Shown piece after piece: positions 1-6,873 of a DNA stretch of 12,124 nt. The first letter of the stretch is position 1. The number at the start of each line of letters is the position of its first letter. The translations under genes and the position numbers were made by a program. Source of the DNA: an uncultured Clostridia bacterium (GTDB taxonomy: Bacteria; Bacillota; Clostridia; Christensenellales; Aristaeellaceae). The notes under the pieces were generated by a model. The model ran no database searches, had not been told where the DNA came from, and saw only the letters and a list, made by a program, of their open reading frames with translations. The stretch spans positions 1 through 12,124 of the forward strand of contig CAKTXH010000081.1 of assembly GCA_934630975.1 (NCBI GenBank), read 5' to 3'.

Positions 1-155
1 TTGCCCGGCATCACCGGGTTTTCGTTGCAGATCGAGCAAAGCTCAAAGGGATCGTCGTGCGATTCGCCCTTCATTTCGCGCTTGCAGACGGGGCAGTACT
101 GCTCCTCTTCACGGATGTAATTGAGTTCACATCTCGGACATTTGATAAAGCCCAT
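1..155 (-). CDS. Zinc-ribbon protein, N-terminal part (runs off the left edge)
   Basis: The first 51 codons of a minus-strand gene are visible; the remainder lies beyond base 1. The start ATG at 155-153 is preceded by a strong AGGAGG (163-168) at normal spacing. An overlapping upstream ATG lies in another frame. The peptide has three CxxC pairs, CPRC (residues 6-9), CPVC (21-24) and CSIC (40-43), which is the look of tandem zinc ribbons or zinc knuckles in a small cytoplasmic protein. No catalytic domain is visible in the portion present, so the role (nucleic-acid or protein binding, or a metal-binding head on a larger enzyme) cannot be assigned. It is divergent from the CAP-domain gene at 289. 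I am confident that it is a gene, not what it does. Confidence 0.75.
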   Translation of the reverse strand, partial: MGFIKCPRCELNYIREEEQYCPVCKREMKGESHDDPFELCSICNENPVMPG

Positions 156-212
156 AGGCCATCCTCCTGATACCTTGCATATATTTTCCTTGGCAGCCGC
201 CTGCCAGATTTC

Positions 213-241
213 TTGCATTGCGCGCCCTTCTCCGCTATACT
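213..241 (+). promoter_or_regulatory. Candidate sigma-A-type promoter of the CAP-domain gene
   Basis: TTGCAT at 213-218 (3 of 6 to the -35 consensus) is followed after exactly 17 bases by TATACT at 236-241 (5 of 6 to the -10 consensus). It lies 47 bases before the start codon of the downstream gene. The -10 box is convincing; the -35 box is weak. Confidence 0.5.
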
Positions 242-288
242 GCCCTTGGCATGCCCCCTATTCCATACGTTTTCAAGGAGAAACACCC

Positions 289-798
289 ATGACAAACCGA
301 GCGAATCCGTGCTTCAAAAAGGCCGCCGCGTTGACGGCGCTGACCCTCGCCCTTTCGCTTCCAGCAGGCGGGGTTCTGGCGGCATCCACATTCGAGGCAC
401 ATTATACAACAGCTTCTTCGACTTCGCAAGAGCAAATAGCAGGAAATCTGCTGAATTTGGATCGGTCAAATTATAATCTGCCGGAATTGACGATTGATCC
501 GGCGCTCAGCCGCATCGCGCGCCTGAAATCCGAAGATATGCGCGACAATCAGTATTTCGCGCATACCTCCCCGACATACGGCGACGTGCGCAGCATGCTC
601 GCCCAGATGGGCTATGCGTATACCGCCGCCGGGGAGAACATCGCCCACCACGCGACGATTGAAAAGGCACAGGCCGCGCTGATTTCTTCGCCCGGCCACC
701 GGCGCAATATTCTGAGCAGGGGCTATACCAAAGTCGGTATCGGCGTGGCGCTGGATCAAAACGGCTATGTTTATCTGACCCAGATTTTCTGCCGCTGA
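289..798 (+). CDS. Secreted CAP/SCP-domain protein (YkwD-like)
   Basis: This 169-residue protein has an N-terminal signal peptide: basic start, hydrophobic residues about 12-30, and a likely cleavage near AA-S at 32-33. One CAP (SCP/PR-1) domain covers about 50-169. Family landmarks are YFAHTSP with His92, GENIA with Glu116, and SPGHRRNIL with His137, followed by GxGVAxDxxGYVYxTQIF. The domain is short and stands alone, with no LysM or SH3 repeats, so it is probably released or only loosely held at the envelope. Bacterial CAP proteins are common in spore formers, but their biochemical role is mostly unsettled. The ATG at 289 is chosen over an upstream in-frame ATG at 121 because AAGGAG (275-280) sits 8 bases before it and the signal peptide then begins correctly. 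The last residue but one is Cys168. It appears monocistronic. Confidence 0.9.
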   Translation: MTNRANPCFKKAAALTALTLALSLPAGGVLAASTFEAHYTTASSTSQEQIAGNLLNLDRSNYNLPELTIDPALSRIARLKSEDMRDNQYFAHTSPTYGDVRSMLAQMGYAYTAAGENIAHHATIEKAQAALISSPGHRRNILSRGYTKVGIGVALDQNGYVYLTQIFCR

Positions 799-941
799 AC
801 CTGTGTCCCGTCCAGCCGCCGCCAGACGTTTTTCGCCTGATGCAGCGCACCGCGCGGCGCGGGCGCTTTGGCCTTGATCGCGGCGGCTTCCAGCGGCTCG
901 AGCGCCGCGCGGAAGACGACGTTTTCCTTTTTCTTTTTCAT
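771..941 (-). CDS. Possible small basic protein (56 aa), doubtful
   Basis: A minus-strand frame begins ATG-AAA-AAG-AAA-AAG at 941 and ends with TAA at 771-773. It has a good Shine-Dalgarno GGGAGGG at the right distance. The peptide is rich in Lys, Arg and Ala, lacks a signal peptide or membrane segment, and I do not recognise it. Against it: its end overlaps the last 28 bases of the convergent CAP-domain gene, and its ribosome site lies inside the 3' arm of the hairpin at 944-982. Transcripts reading through from holA would either terminate there or have the site base-paired. It could be a real small ORF translated only when the hairpin is open, or chance. In many Firmicutes rpsT lies near holA, but this peptide does not resemble ribosomal protein S20. 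Confidence 0.3.
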   Translation of the reverse strand: MKKKKENVVFRAALEPLEAAAIKAKAPAPRGALHQAKNVWRRLDGTQVQRQKIWVR

Positions 942-943
942 CG

Positions 944-982
944 AAAATCCCTCCCGCATCATCGTATGCCGGGAGGGATTTT
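944..982. terminator. Perfect 13-bp hairpin, likely bidirectional terminator after holA
   Basis: AAAATCCCTCCCG (944-956) and CGGGAGGGATTTT (970-982) are exact reverse complements around a 13-base loop. The A4/T4 ends give a GC-rich stem followed by U residues in both directions. It starts 11 bases after the holA stop on the minus strand. On the plus strand it lies about 145 bases after the CAP-domain gene, with a further T-rich tract at 989-999. It probably ends both transcripts. Confidence 0.75.
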
Positions 983-993
983 GCGCGTTCTTT

Positions 994-2001
994 TTATTTC
1001 TCCGTCAGCGCCAGCATCAGCCGATCCAGCGCCGCCTCTTCGCGCACCGCGCCGCGCTTGATATCAAAATCAGCGTCCACGCAGAGCGCCAGCTGCCGCT
1101 TGAGCTGCGCCATCGTGCGCCTGCCCGCGCGGCGGATAAGCTGATTGAGGGCAAACGGCGGCACGCCCAGCGCCTTGGCCATCTGCGCCTGCGGCATGCG
1201 GTTTTCCTGCATGTCCTTGGCGTAGAGCATCTGGCGGTATTGCCGCGTGATCAGCGCCAACACGCCGATGCGCTGTTCGCCGCTTTCCAGCAGGACGTTC
1301 AGCAGCGAAAACGCGCGTTCTGCCTGCCCGTCCACCAGCGCGTCCACCATCGCGAACACGGTACATTCGGCGGTGTGCGTCGCGATCCGCTCCACGTCCT
1401 CCGCCGTGATCGTCTCCCGCTCGCCGACGTAGGCCGCCAGCTTTTGCAATTCGCCGCTGAGCATCGTCAAATCGCGCCCGCTGGTGAATGCCAGATGGGC
1501 GCAGGTGTTCGCGTCCATCTTCTTTTTCATGGGTCGGAGCGTCTGGTTCATCCATTGCGCCAGCCGCGCGTCGCTGAGCGTGTCGAAGGAGACCGCGCCC
1601 GGCAGTTTCATCAGCGTCTGGCAGAGCTTCTTGCGTTTGTCCGGCGTTTCGCACTCAAAGACAAGGCAGGTGCTCGGCGGCACGCGCCCGATGTAATCCG
1701 CGAGCGTCTTGCTCTCCTGCGCCTCGTCCTTGGCCTTGCCGCTTTCCAGCAGCGCCAGCCCCTGCACGATTACCAGCCGCCAATCGCCCATCATCGGCAG
1801 GGTTTCGCAGTTTTCCACAATCTGCTGCGCCGTCGGGTTCTGCATGAACGTGCAGTTCATGTCCTCCAGCCCCGGCATCAGCAGCTTTTTTTGCAGCGTC
1901 GTCAGCGCGCTTTTGCGGATGTAGGCCTCCGGCCCGTAAAACAGATACACGTTGCGCACCGTGCCCGCCTTGAATTCGTCAAAGAACGCCCATTGATCCA
2001 T
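994..2001 (-). CDS. holA: DNA polymerase III subunit delta
   Basis: The 335-residue product matches the usual length of HolA, the clamp-loader subunit that opens the beta sliding clamp at primer-template junctions together with delta-prime and DnaX in the cytoplasm. The N-terminal segment NVYLFYGPEAYIRKSAL (about 17-33) is the typical delta start, a degenerate AAA+ fold without a working Walker A. The middle region with CETPDKRKKLCQTLMK and FTSGRDLTMLSGELQKL, and the C-terminal helical collar (VFAMVDALVDGQ to the end), follow the family order. The start ATG at 2001 lies 23 bases inside the end of the GerMN lipoprotein gene and has only a weak purine-rich site (GGTGGTGGA), suggesting translational coupling. 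It is the last clear gene of the five-gene minus-strand cluster; a hairpin follows immediately. Placing a replication gene behind envelope genes is probably just shared transcription. Confidence 0.93.
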   Translation of the reverse strand: MDQWAFFDEFKAGTVRNVYLFYGPEAYIRKSALTTLQKKLLMPGLEDMNCTFMQNPTAQQIVENCETLPMMGDWRLVIVQGLALLESGKAKDEAQESKTLADYIGRVPPSTCLVFECETPDKRKKLCQTLMKLPGAVSFDTLSDARLAQWMNQTLRPMKKKMDANTCAHLAFTSGRDLTMLSGELQKLAAYVGERETITAEDVERIATHTAECTVFAMVDALVDGQAERAFSLLNVLLESGEQRIGVLALITRQYRQMLYAKDMQENRMPQAQMAKALGVPPFALNQLIRRAGRRTMAQLKRQLALCVDADFDIKRGAVREEAALDRLMLALTEK

Positions 2002-3499
2002 CGCCGTCCACCACCATTCCGGGATTGCGCGTCAGCCTGCCGCGCATGCACAGGCCGCCGTTCAGCTCGTCGATTTGCTTTCCGTCAAAGAAGAAGATGA
2101 CGCCCTGCTGCCTGCGCCCCTGCGTCAGCGTGTTGACCATCGCGTAGACGCGCTCGCGCGCGGCGTCCGCCTCCAGCGTTTGCAGCCACGCGCCGAAGCT
2201 TTCGGAAAGGTTCACAACCACGTTTTCCGTCTCCACCGACGCGGCGAGGATATCTTCCGCCGAAACGGCTTCTTCGTTCCAGCGCGAAAACAGCGTTTCC
2301 ATCTGCGCGCGCGGGTGGCTCTGTTCCCGCTCCCGCATCACGCAGCGGGCGCGAACGAGCTTGCCGCTCTGCTCCGCATCGTCATAAAAGACGACCGGCG
2401 CGCCGATCCAGCTTAAAAAGTCGTCGCTCTGCATCAGTTCGTTCTTGAAACTCACTGTCGAGCCGTCCGGCGTGTCGCTTTCCGCCAGCGCCGAAACCGG
2501 CTGGCCGTCAATCAGTATGTGCACACCGTCCACGCCCGGCACAAAGCCCATCAGCGTCCGCGTCAGCATGCCCATATACACGCCCAGCGGCAGGTTCTGC
2601 TCTTCCAGCGCCTGCGTCAGCTCGCCCGAAAAGCGGATTTCAATCGCCTGCTCGCCACTTTCCGCCATCCGCACGATTTCCGGCATTTCGGCGATGTAGC
2701 CCATCGGTTCGGGCACATGCCGCATCATCAGCGCGTCGGCGGAAACGCTGCCCAGCGCTTCGAGCACCGTATACAGGCAGTCAATCGGCGCGGCGCCCGC
2801 GTCATAAGTGAGCGTCCGCACGACGGGCAGCAGCAGCTTTCCGTCCGCCGACGGGAAATACAGCGTCGTCAGCCGCGTATAGCCCGCGCCGGAGAGCCGC
2901 TGCTCGTCCAGCCGGTTATACCGCCCCTGTACGTCGAGATCATCCACGCGCGTGAGCGTGCCGACCGGGGTTGTCGCGCCGAGGTCAAGCCCTTCCTCGC
3001 GCCCGCCGATGAGCACGTTGACGTAGGCGATGCCGGATAAACTGCCCAGCGTATCGGCCACGGCCTGACGCACGGCAAAGAGCGTCTGCGGCTCGAGCGC
3101 GCGGTATTTCGCCGGGAGATTCACCGTCGCGATACCCGCCGAAACCGCCAGCGTAGGCGCTCTGCCCTCGTCGCTCACCGGCCAGAAAGCGTCCGTCCGC
3201 CCCAGCTCCGCCCCGGCCAGCAGCGCCGTCAGCGCCGCCTGCGCCAGACTTTCGCCCGCCCGAAGCGTTACCTCCGCCGTCACGGGAACCAGCCGTTCGC
3301 CGTCCGGGGAGATCAGGTAGAGCGTGACGGCCTGCGTCTGATCCTCAAACGCGTCCTCCGTCGGCGCATCCGCGCCCGGCTCGATCACCATCGCGGAAAT
3401 ATCTTCCATCGGCCTTTCGCTCACCATGCCGTCGCAGCCGCAGAGCAGCGCCAGCGTCAGCATGAGCAGCAGCGCAAGGCCGCGTTTTTTGTGTTTCAT
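1979..3499 (-). CDS. Lipoprotein with three GerMN-type repeats
   Basis: This 506-residue protein begins with a lipoprotein signal: basic KHKKR, hydrophobic residues 8-20, and lipobox LCGC with the lipidated Cys22. It should be anchored on the outer face of the membrane. It carries two clear GerMN domains (about 57-184 and 208-340), each opening with a strand such as AVTLYLISPDG or LTTLYFPSADG and ending with a VDGVHILIDGQPV-like strand. A third, more divergent copy occupies about 367-506 (VVFYDDAEQSG, then ENVVVNLSESF, VYAMVNTLTQ and FFFDGKQIDELNG). GerMN domains occur in spore-germination protein GerM and in actinobacterial LpqB; a binding role at peptidoglycan is presumed but not established. 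AAGGAGA precedes the ATG. It starts 13 bases after the preceding GerMN gene ends and overlaps holA by 23 bases. Function inferred: envelope partner of the upstream two-component system or a sporulation-related lipoprotein. Confidence 0.85.
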   Translation of the reverse strand: MKHKKRGLALLLMLTLALLCGCDGMVSERPMEDISAMVIEPGADAPTEDAFEDQTQAVTLYLISPDGERLVPVTAEVTLRAGESLAQAALTALLAGAELGRTDAFWPVSDEGRAPTLAVSAGIATVNLPAKYRALEPQTLFAVRQAVADTLGSLSGIAYVNVLIGGREEGLDLGATTPVGTLTRVDDLDVQGRYNRLDEQRLSGAGYTRLTTLYFPSADGKLLLPVVRTLTYDAGAAPIDCLYTVLEALGSVSADALMMRHVPEPMGYIAEMPEIVRMAESGEQAIEIRFSGELTQALEEQNLPLGVYMGMLTRTLMGFVPGVDGVHILIDGQPVSALAESDTPDGSTVSFKNELMQSDDFLSWIGAPVVFYDDAEQSGKLVRARCVMREREQSHPRAQMETLFSRWNEEAVSAEDILAASVETENVVVNLSESFGAWLQTLEADAARERVYAMVNTLTQGRRQQGVIFFFDGKQIDELNGGLCMRGRLTRNPGMVVDGDGSMGVL

Positions 3500-3512
3500 C
3501 GGCTCTCCTTTG

Positions 3513-4508
3513 TCAGTCGCGAATCATCAGCGATTCCAGCGTCGTCAGCGCCATGCACCAGTTGTCGTTCTGCCGGACGAGCGAAACGGATTCGCGCACG
3601 ATCTGCGCGTCGCCGCCCGCCTCGCTGTGAATGGCCGCGTCCAGCACGACCGTCGCGCGCTGGCCGTCGAGGCTGACCGTGCCGCCCGTGCTTTCAAACG
3701 TCATCAGCTGCACGTTCGTTTCGTGCATCTGCGATTCAAACCCGCTGAGCGTCGGCGTTTCCTCCTCGCGCAGGAGGAAGTCGTACAGCGCCTCCCAATC
3801 CTGCTTCTGCCATGCGTCCAGCATCAGGTTCAGCGCGCTTTTCGGCGTGAGCATCGCCTGTTCGTCGCGCGCGCAGGCCGCCAGCATCACGTTCGTATCG
3901 GTCGCGCTCTGGTCAAACCAGTACAGCGGGATGCGCTGGGGCACTTCGTCGTCGCCCTCCGCCACATAGAGCTGCACCCGCTGATAGCGCCCGTCTTCCG
4001 TCAGCGCCAGCACGATGGATTGAAACGCCAGCCTCCGGCGCAGCGTCGCCTCCGCCTGCCAGTCGGCCAGATCCTCCCAATCGGCGGGCGCGCCGTTTGG
4101 GATGCCGAGAAACGCCCGGTTGAGCGTGACGAACGCCGTATCGCCCTCGCTCTGCACGGAAATCACCGCCGTGCCCTGCGGAAAAAGGCCGCTGAGCCGG
4201 TCGTGCGCCGCGTCCGGCCCGGCCAGCAGCGCCTCGACGATGCTTTGCGCCACCGTCTCCTCCCGCCGCATATCCAGCTGCGCGCCGACCGCGCCGAGCA
4301 GGTTCGTATCGCCGTAGCGGAAATAGAGCGTCACATTCAGCAGGCTGCTTTCCTGCTGCACGCCGAGCTGGGTTTCAAACGTCACGCCGGGCGCGGCGGC
4401 GGTCGTCTCCTTCCGCCGCTCGAGCAGGGCCTTCGCCCGCTCCTCGAGGGGCTGTGCAGCGGCCGTCAGCGCCAGCGCCGCCAGTACGCACACGATTGCT
4501 TTTTTCAT
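3513..4508 (-). CDS. Exported GerMN-domain protein with C-terminal NTF2-like region
   Basis: The 331-residue protein opens with a cleavable-looking signal peptide: KK, hydrophobic residues 4-15, and an AAA-QP junction near 18-19. Unlike its neighbour it has no lipobox cysteine at the cleavage site. Residues about 57-185 form a GerMN domain (VTLYFRYGDTNLL, then AQSIVEALLAGP, LFPQGTAVISV, TAFVTLNRAFL and YQRVQLYVAEGD). Residues about 222-325 (SALNLMLDAWQKQDWEALYDFL to DNWCMALTTLESL) resemble an NTF2-like or DUF4878-type fold of small extracellular domains; this second assignment is tentative. The site GGGAGGGG sits just before the ATG, and only 15 bases separate the gene from the kinase stop. 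Position directly behind a sensor kinase suggests an extracytoplasmic accessory or target of that system. The exact function is unknown. Confidence 0.82.
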   Translation of the reverse strand: MKKAIVCVLAALALTAAAQPLEERAKALLERRKETTAAAPGVTFETQLGVQQESSLLNVTLYFRYGDTNLLGAVGAQLDMRREETVAQSIVEALLAGPDAAHDRLSGLFPQGTAVISVQSEGDTAFVTLNRAFLGIPNGAPADWEDLADWQAEATLRRRLAFQSIVLALTEDGRYQRVQLYVAEGDDEVPQRIPLYWFDQSATDTNVMLAACARDEQAMLTPKSALNLMLDAWQKQDWEALYDFLLREEETPTLSGFESQMHETNVQLMTFESTGGTVSLDGQRATVVLDAAIHSEAGGDAQIVRESVSLVRQNDNWCMALTTLESLMIRD

Positions 4509-4523
4509 CGCTTCCCCTCCCGC

Positions 4524-5948
4524 TTATTTCACCGGCAGCTGCACGGTGAACGTCGTGCCCTTGCCATATTCGGAGGCCACCGTCACCGTGCCCGCGTGCA
4601 GGCGCACAATCTGCTTGACGATGGACAGGCCGAGGCCCGTTCCGCCTGTCTCGCGGGAGCGCGCCTTGTCCACCCGGTAGAATCGGTCGAACACATGCGG
4701 CAGATCCTCCGCGGGGATGCCCACGCCCGTATCGGCGATTTCCAGCACCGCGTCGCGCCCGGCTTTGGCCAGCGAAACGGTAATCGTGCCGCCGTCCGGC
4801 GTGTATTTGATGGCGTTTTCAATGATGTTGTAACAGACCTGCGCCAGCTTGCCGGGGTCGGCGAACATCTCGCACTCGTCCTGAATGTGGACGGCAATCT
4901 GCTGGCCGCGCTTTTTCGCCAGCGGGTTCAGGCGGGCGACGGTTTCGCGCACCGTGTCGGCCAGCACCATCATCTCCCGGCGCAGGCGCAGTTTGTGGCT
5001 GTCGATATGCACCAGCGTCAGCAGGTCGCCGACGACGGAGGAAAGGCGGTCGATCTCCTTGTCGATATCGCCGAGGAATTCCTGGCGAAGCTGCGGATCC
5101 ATGTCGTCCTGATACATCATGGATTCCACCAGAATCTTGATCGTCGCCAGCGGCGTTTTCAGCTCGTGCGACGCGTTGGAAACGAACTGATTGCGCGCCT
5201 CGTCGAGGTTGTGCACCTGCTCGCTCATCTGGTTGAACGCGGCGGCGAGCTGCGCCATTTCGCCTTTGCCCTGCACGTGGACGCGGTATTCGTAGTCGCC
5301 TTTGCTCATCCGCTCGATGCCGCCGGAAAGCTCTGCGACCGGCTTGGTCACGATGCGGGAAATCAGCCCCGCCAGCACCAGCACCGCCGTCAGCGCCAGC
5401 AGGAAGATGAACACCATGCGGTCGCGCACGGAGATCAGCGAATCCACCGTCTCCTGCACATCCGCCAGCAGCAGCAGCGCGCCGACGCGCCGCCCGTCCG
5501 CCTCCAGCGGCGAAACAAAACAGCCGACCCAGACGCGCGAAACGTCGCGCCCGGTCAGCGCATCCAGCACAGAAGCCGCCTGCGTCTTGCCCGCGCCATC
5601 CTGCAAATGGAAGCCGTAATCCGCGTCCTGTTCGCCGCGCAGAACGGTGTGCACCTCGCTGAGCGCCAGCAGCGTACCGCAGCGCTCGCCGAACGTGTCG
5701 TCCGTCACCTTTCCGTCCGCATCTACAACCAAAAGGCGGCCGCCGCTCTGGCTGGCCGCCTGCAAAAGCCGTTGGTGAAACGCGTCCGCCGTGTCGCTTT
5801 CCAGCTTCTCACCCAGCAACGTGGCGAGATTCTGCGTCTGCGCGGCGTGGCTGCGAATCGCGTCGGAAAACAGCGCGCCGCCGACCAGCCGCACCGTCGA
5901 GAACGCGACCAGATAAAACGCCGCGCCGATCACCAGCACCAGCGACAC
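4524..5948 (-). CDS. Membrane sensor histidine kinase (HAMP, HisKA, HATPase_c)
   Basis: Counting from the GTG at 5948, the 474 residues hold a first membrane segment (about 1-24), an extracytoplasmic sensor region of about 150 residues resembling a single Cache/PDC-type domain, a second membrane segment (about 179-199), a HAMP linker (200-252), and the HisKA helix with SNASHELKTPLA and phospho-acceptor His261. The ATP-binding domain follows with an N box around NIIENAIKY (374-382), DTGVGIP (406-412), FDRFYRVDKARS (420-431) and GGTGLGLS (435-442). All catalytic motifs are intact. There is no cytoplasmic PAS domain, unlike typical WalK. The start is uncertain. No ATG, GTG or TTG lies in frame between the regulator stop and 5948, yet the upstream in-frame codons encode PFHSVRTKLL, a normal basic lead-in to the first membrane helix. 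The true start may be a rare codon further upstream (ATT at 5984 or 5999). It pairs with the regulator 31 bases upstream. Confidence 0.93.
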   Translation of the reverse strand: MSLVLVIGAAFYLVAFSTVRLVGGALFSDAIRSHAAQTQNLATLLGEKLESDTADAFHQRLLQAASQSGGRLLVVDADGKVTDDTFGERCGTLLALSEVHTVLRGEQDADYGFHLQDGAGKTQAASVLDALTGRDVSRVWVGCFVSPLEADGRRVGALLLLADVQETVDSLISVRDRMVFIFLLALTAVLVLAGLISRIVTKPVAELSGGIERMSKGDYEYRVHVQGKGEMAQLAAAFNQMSEQVHNLDEARNQFVSNASHELKTPLATIKILVESMMYQDDMDPQLRQEFLGDIDKEIDRLSSVVGDLLTLVHIDSHKLRLRREMMVLADTVRETVARLNPLAKKRGQQIAVHIQDECEMFADPGKLAQVCYNIIENAIKYTPDGGTITVSLAKAGRDAVLEIADTGVGIPAEDLPHVFDRFYRVDKARSRETGGTGLGLSIVKQIVRLHAGTVTVASEYGKGTTFTVQLPVK

Positions 5949-5979
5949 CAGCAGCTTGGTGCGGACGGAATGGAACGGG

Positions 5980-6675
5980 TTAATCCTTGTCGGTGAAATA
6001 GTAACCCACTCCCCACTTGGTCAGGATGAACTCCGGGCCTGCGTTGTCCCGCTCGATCTTCTCGCGCAGGCGGCGGATGTGCACATCCACCGTGCGCATA
6101 TCGCCCATGTAATCGTATTTCCAGACCGTTTCCAGCAGCGCCTCGCGGCTGTATACCTTGCCGCGATGGGTGATGAGCAGCTGCAACAGGTCAAACTCCT
6201 TGGCCGTCAGCCGCACGGGCTGGCCGCCGAGCACCACCGTGCGGTTCTGGCAGTTCACTTCCAGGTCGTGCACCCGGATGATGCGCTTTTCCTCCTGTGC
6301 CTCGCCCTGCGGCTGGCTGCGGCGGAAAATGGATTTGATGCGCGCCTTGACCTCCAGAATGTTAAACGGCTTGGTCATGTAGTCGTCCGCGCCGTATTCC
6401 AGGCCGAGAATCTTATCCATATCCTCGCCCTTGGCGGTCAGCATGATGATCGGCACGTTGCTGCGCTCGCGGATGCGCTGGCAGACCTCGATGCCGTCCA
6501 CGCCGGGCAGCATCACATCCAGCAGAATCAGGTCGTATTCGCCTGCAAAAAACTTGGCCAGCGCTTCCTCGCCGTCCATCGCGGAATCGGTCAGATAGCC
6601 GTCCTGCTCCAAACTATATTTTAATCCCTTGAGAATCAGGGGTTCGTCATCCACCAACAAAATCTTTCTGGCCAT
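5980..6675 (-). CDS. OmpR/PhoB-family response regulator
   Basis: The 231-residue cytoplasmic transcription factor has a receiver domain (1-118) with acidic pocket Asp9-Asp10, phospho-acceptor Asp53 in LLDVMLPG, Thr80 and Lys102 (TKPF). A winged-helix DNA-binding domain (about 132-229) follows with RLTAKEFDLLQLL, the recognition-helix region RTVDVHIRRLREKIE and the wing GVGYYF. All phosphorylation residues are present. Its overall look is closest to the WalR/PhoP/MtrA group that often controls cell-wall genes, but I cannot place it in a subgroup by eye. GAGGAG stands 9 bases before the ATG. It is the first gene of the minus-strand cluster and is divergent from a D,D-carboxypeptidase gene. Likely autoregulation is suggested by direct repeats next to its promoter. 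Confidence 0.95.
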   Translation of the reverse strand: MARKILLVDDEPLILKGLKYSLEQDGYLTDSAMDGEEALAKFFAGEYDLILLDVMLPGVDGIEVCQRIRERSNVPIIMLTAKGEDMDKILGLEYGADDYMTKPFNILEVKARIKSIFRRSQPQGEAQEEKRIIRVHDLEVNCQNRTVVLGGQPVRLTAKEFDLLQLLITHRGKVYSREALLETVWKYDYMGDMRTVDVHIRRLREKIERDNAGPEFILTKWGVGYYFTDKD

Positions 6676-6724
6676 GCTTTTTCACTCCTCGTGCGGATAG
6701 CAGCCCAGCGGCTGCGTCAACCTT

Positions 6725-6754
6725 ATTTTAACGCATGCGCCCAACAAAAATCAA
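6725..6754 (-). promoter_or_regulatory. Candidate promoter of the regulator-kinase-GerMN-holA cluster
   Basis: Read on the minus strand, TTGATT (6754-6749, 4 of 6 to -35) and TAAAAT (6730-6725, 5 of 6 to -10) are separated by 18 bases. They lie about 50 bases ahead of the regulator start codon. No other comparably good pair was seen on this strand in the intergenic region. Confidence 0.5.
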
Positions 6755-6808
6755 GGTTTTTGAAACAGGATTTCAATCGTTTTGTAACATTTTCCGTTTT
6801 TGGAAACA
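6755..6808. promoter_or_regulatory. Three imperfect direct repeats, candidate response-regulator sites
   Basis: GGTTTTTGAAACA (6755-6767), CGTTTTGTAACA (6778-6789) and CGTTTTTGGAAACA (6795-6808) share a GTTTT..AACA core. The AACA ends fall 22 and 19 bases apart, about two helical turns each. The array begins immediately upstream of the -35 box of the minus-strand promoter, where OmpR-family activators usually bind. The first copy also belongs to a short inverted repeat TTGAAA-N5-TTTCAA (6760-6776). The region is T-rich, so chance similarity is possible. Confidence 0.35.
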
Positions 6809-6814
6809 AACCCG

Positions 6815-6858
6815 AAATATTCGCCCGCCGGCTTCCTCCCCCCGCCCGGCGAATATTT
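6815..6858. repeat. 11-bp perfect inverted repeat in the divergent promoter region
   Basis: AAATATTCGCC (6815-6825) and GGCGAATATTT (6848-6858) are exact reverse complements separated by a C-rich 22-base spacer. The arm centres are 33 bases apart, roughly three helical turns. It ends 15 bases before the -35 box of the carboxypeptidase promoter and is not followed by a T run, so an operator is more likely than a terminator. Confidence 0.6.
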
Positions 6859-6873
6859 GTCCGTCGCGAACGC

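Noticed and set aside
191..206. A small TGGCAG-CCGC-CTGCCA inverted repeat between the divergent genes at the left end
   Set aside because: Six-base arms in GC-rich DNA are expected by chance, and it lacks a T run or clear relation to a promoter element.
121..288. N-terminal extension of the CAP-domain gene from an ATG at 121
   Set aside because: It would overlap the divergent zinc-ribbon gene and the predicted promoter, and would bury the signal peptide; ATG 289 has a proper ribosome site.
868..2100. A 410-codon plus-strand frame opposite holA
   Set aside because: Its low-complexity Arg/His/Gln/Ala composition and full overlap with holA mark it as a shadow frame.
3426..5996. An 856-codon open frame on the plus strand opposite the GerMN and kinase genes
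   Set aside because: It is antisense to three genes with clear family motifs, is dominated by Arg, His, Gln and Ala as expected of a mirrored GC-rich reading frame, and shows no domain or ribosome site.
6783..6801. A WalR-type box (TGTWAH-N5-TGTWAH) before the regulator gene
   Set aside because: One half (TGTAAC at 6783-6788) fits, but no second half occurs at the required spacing.
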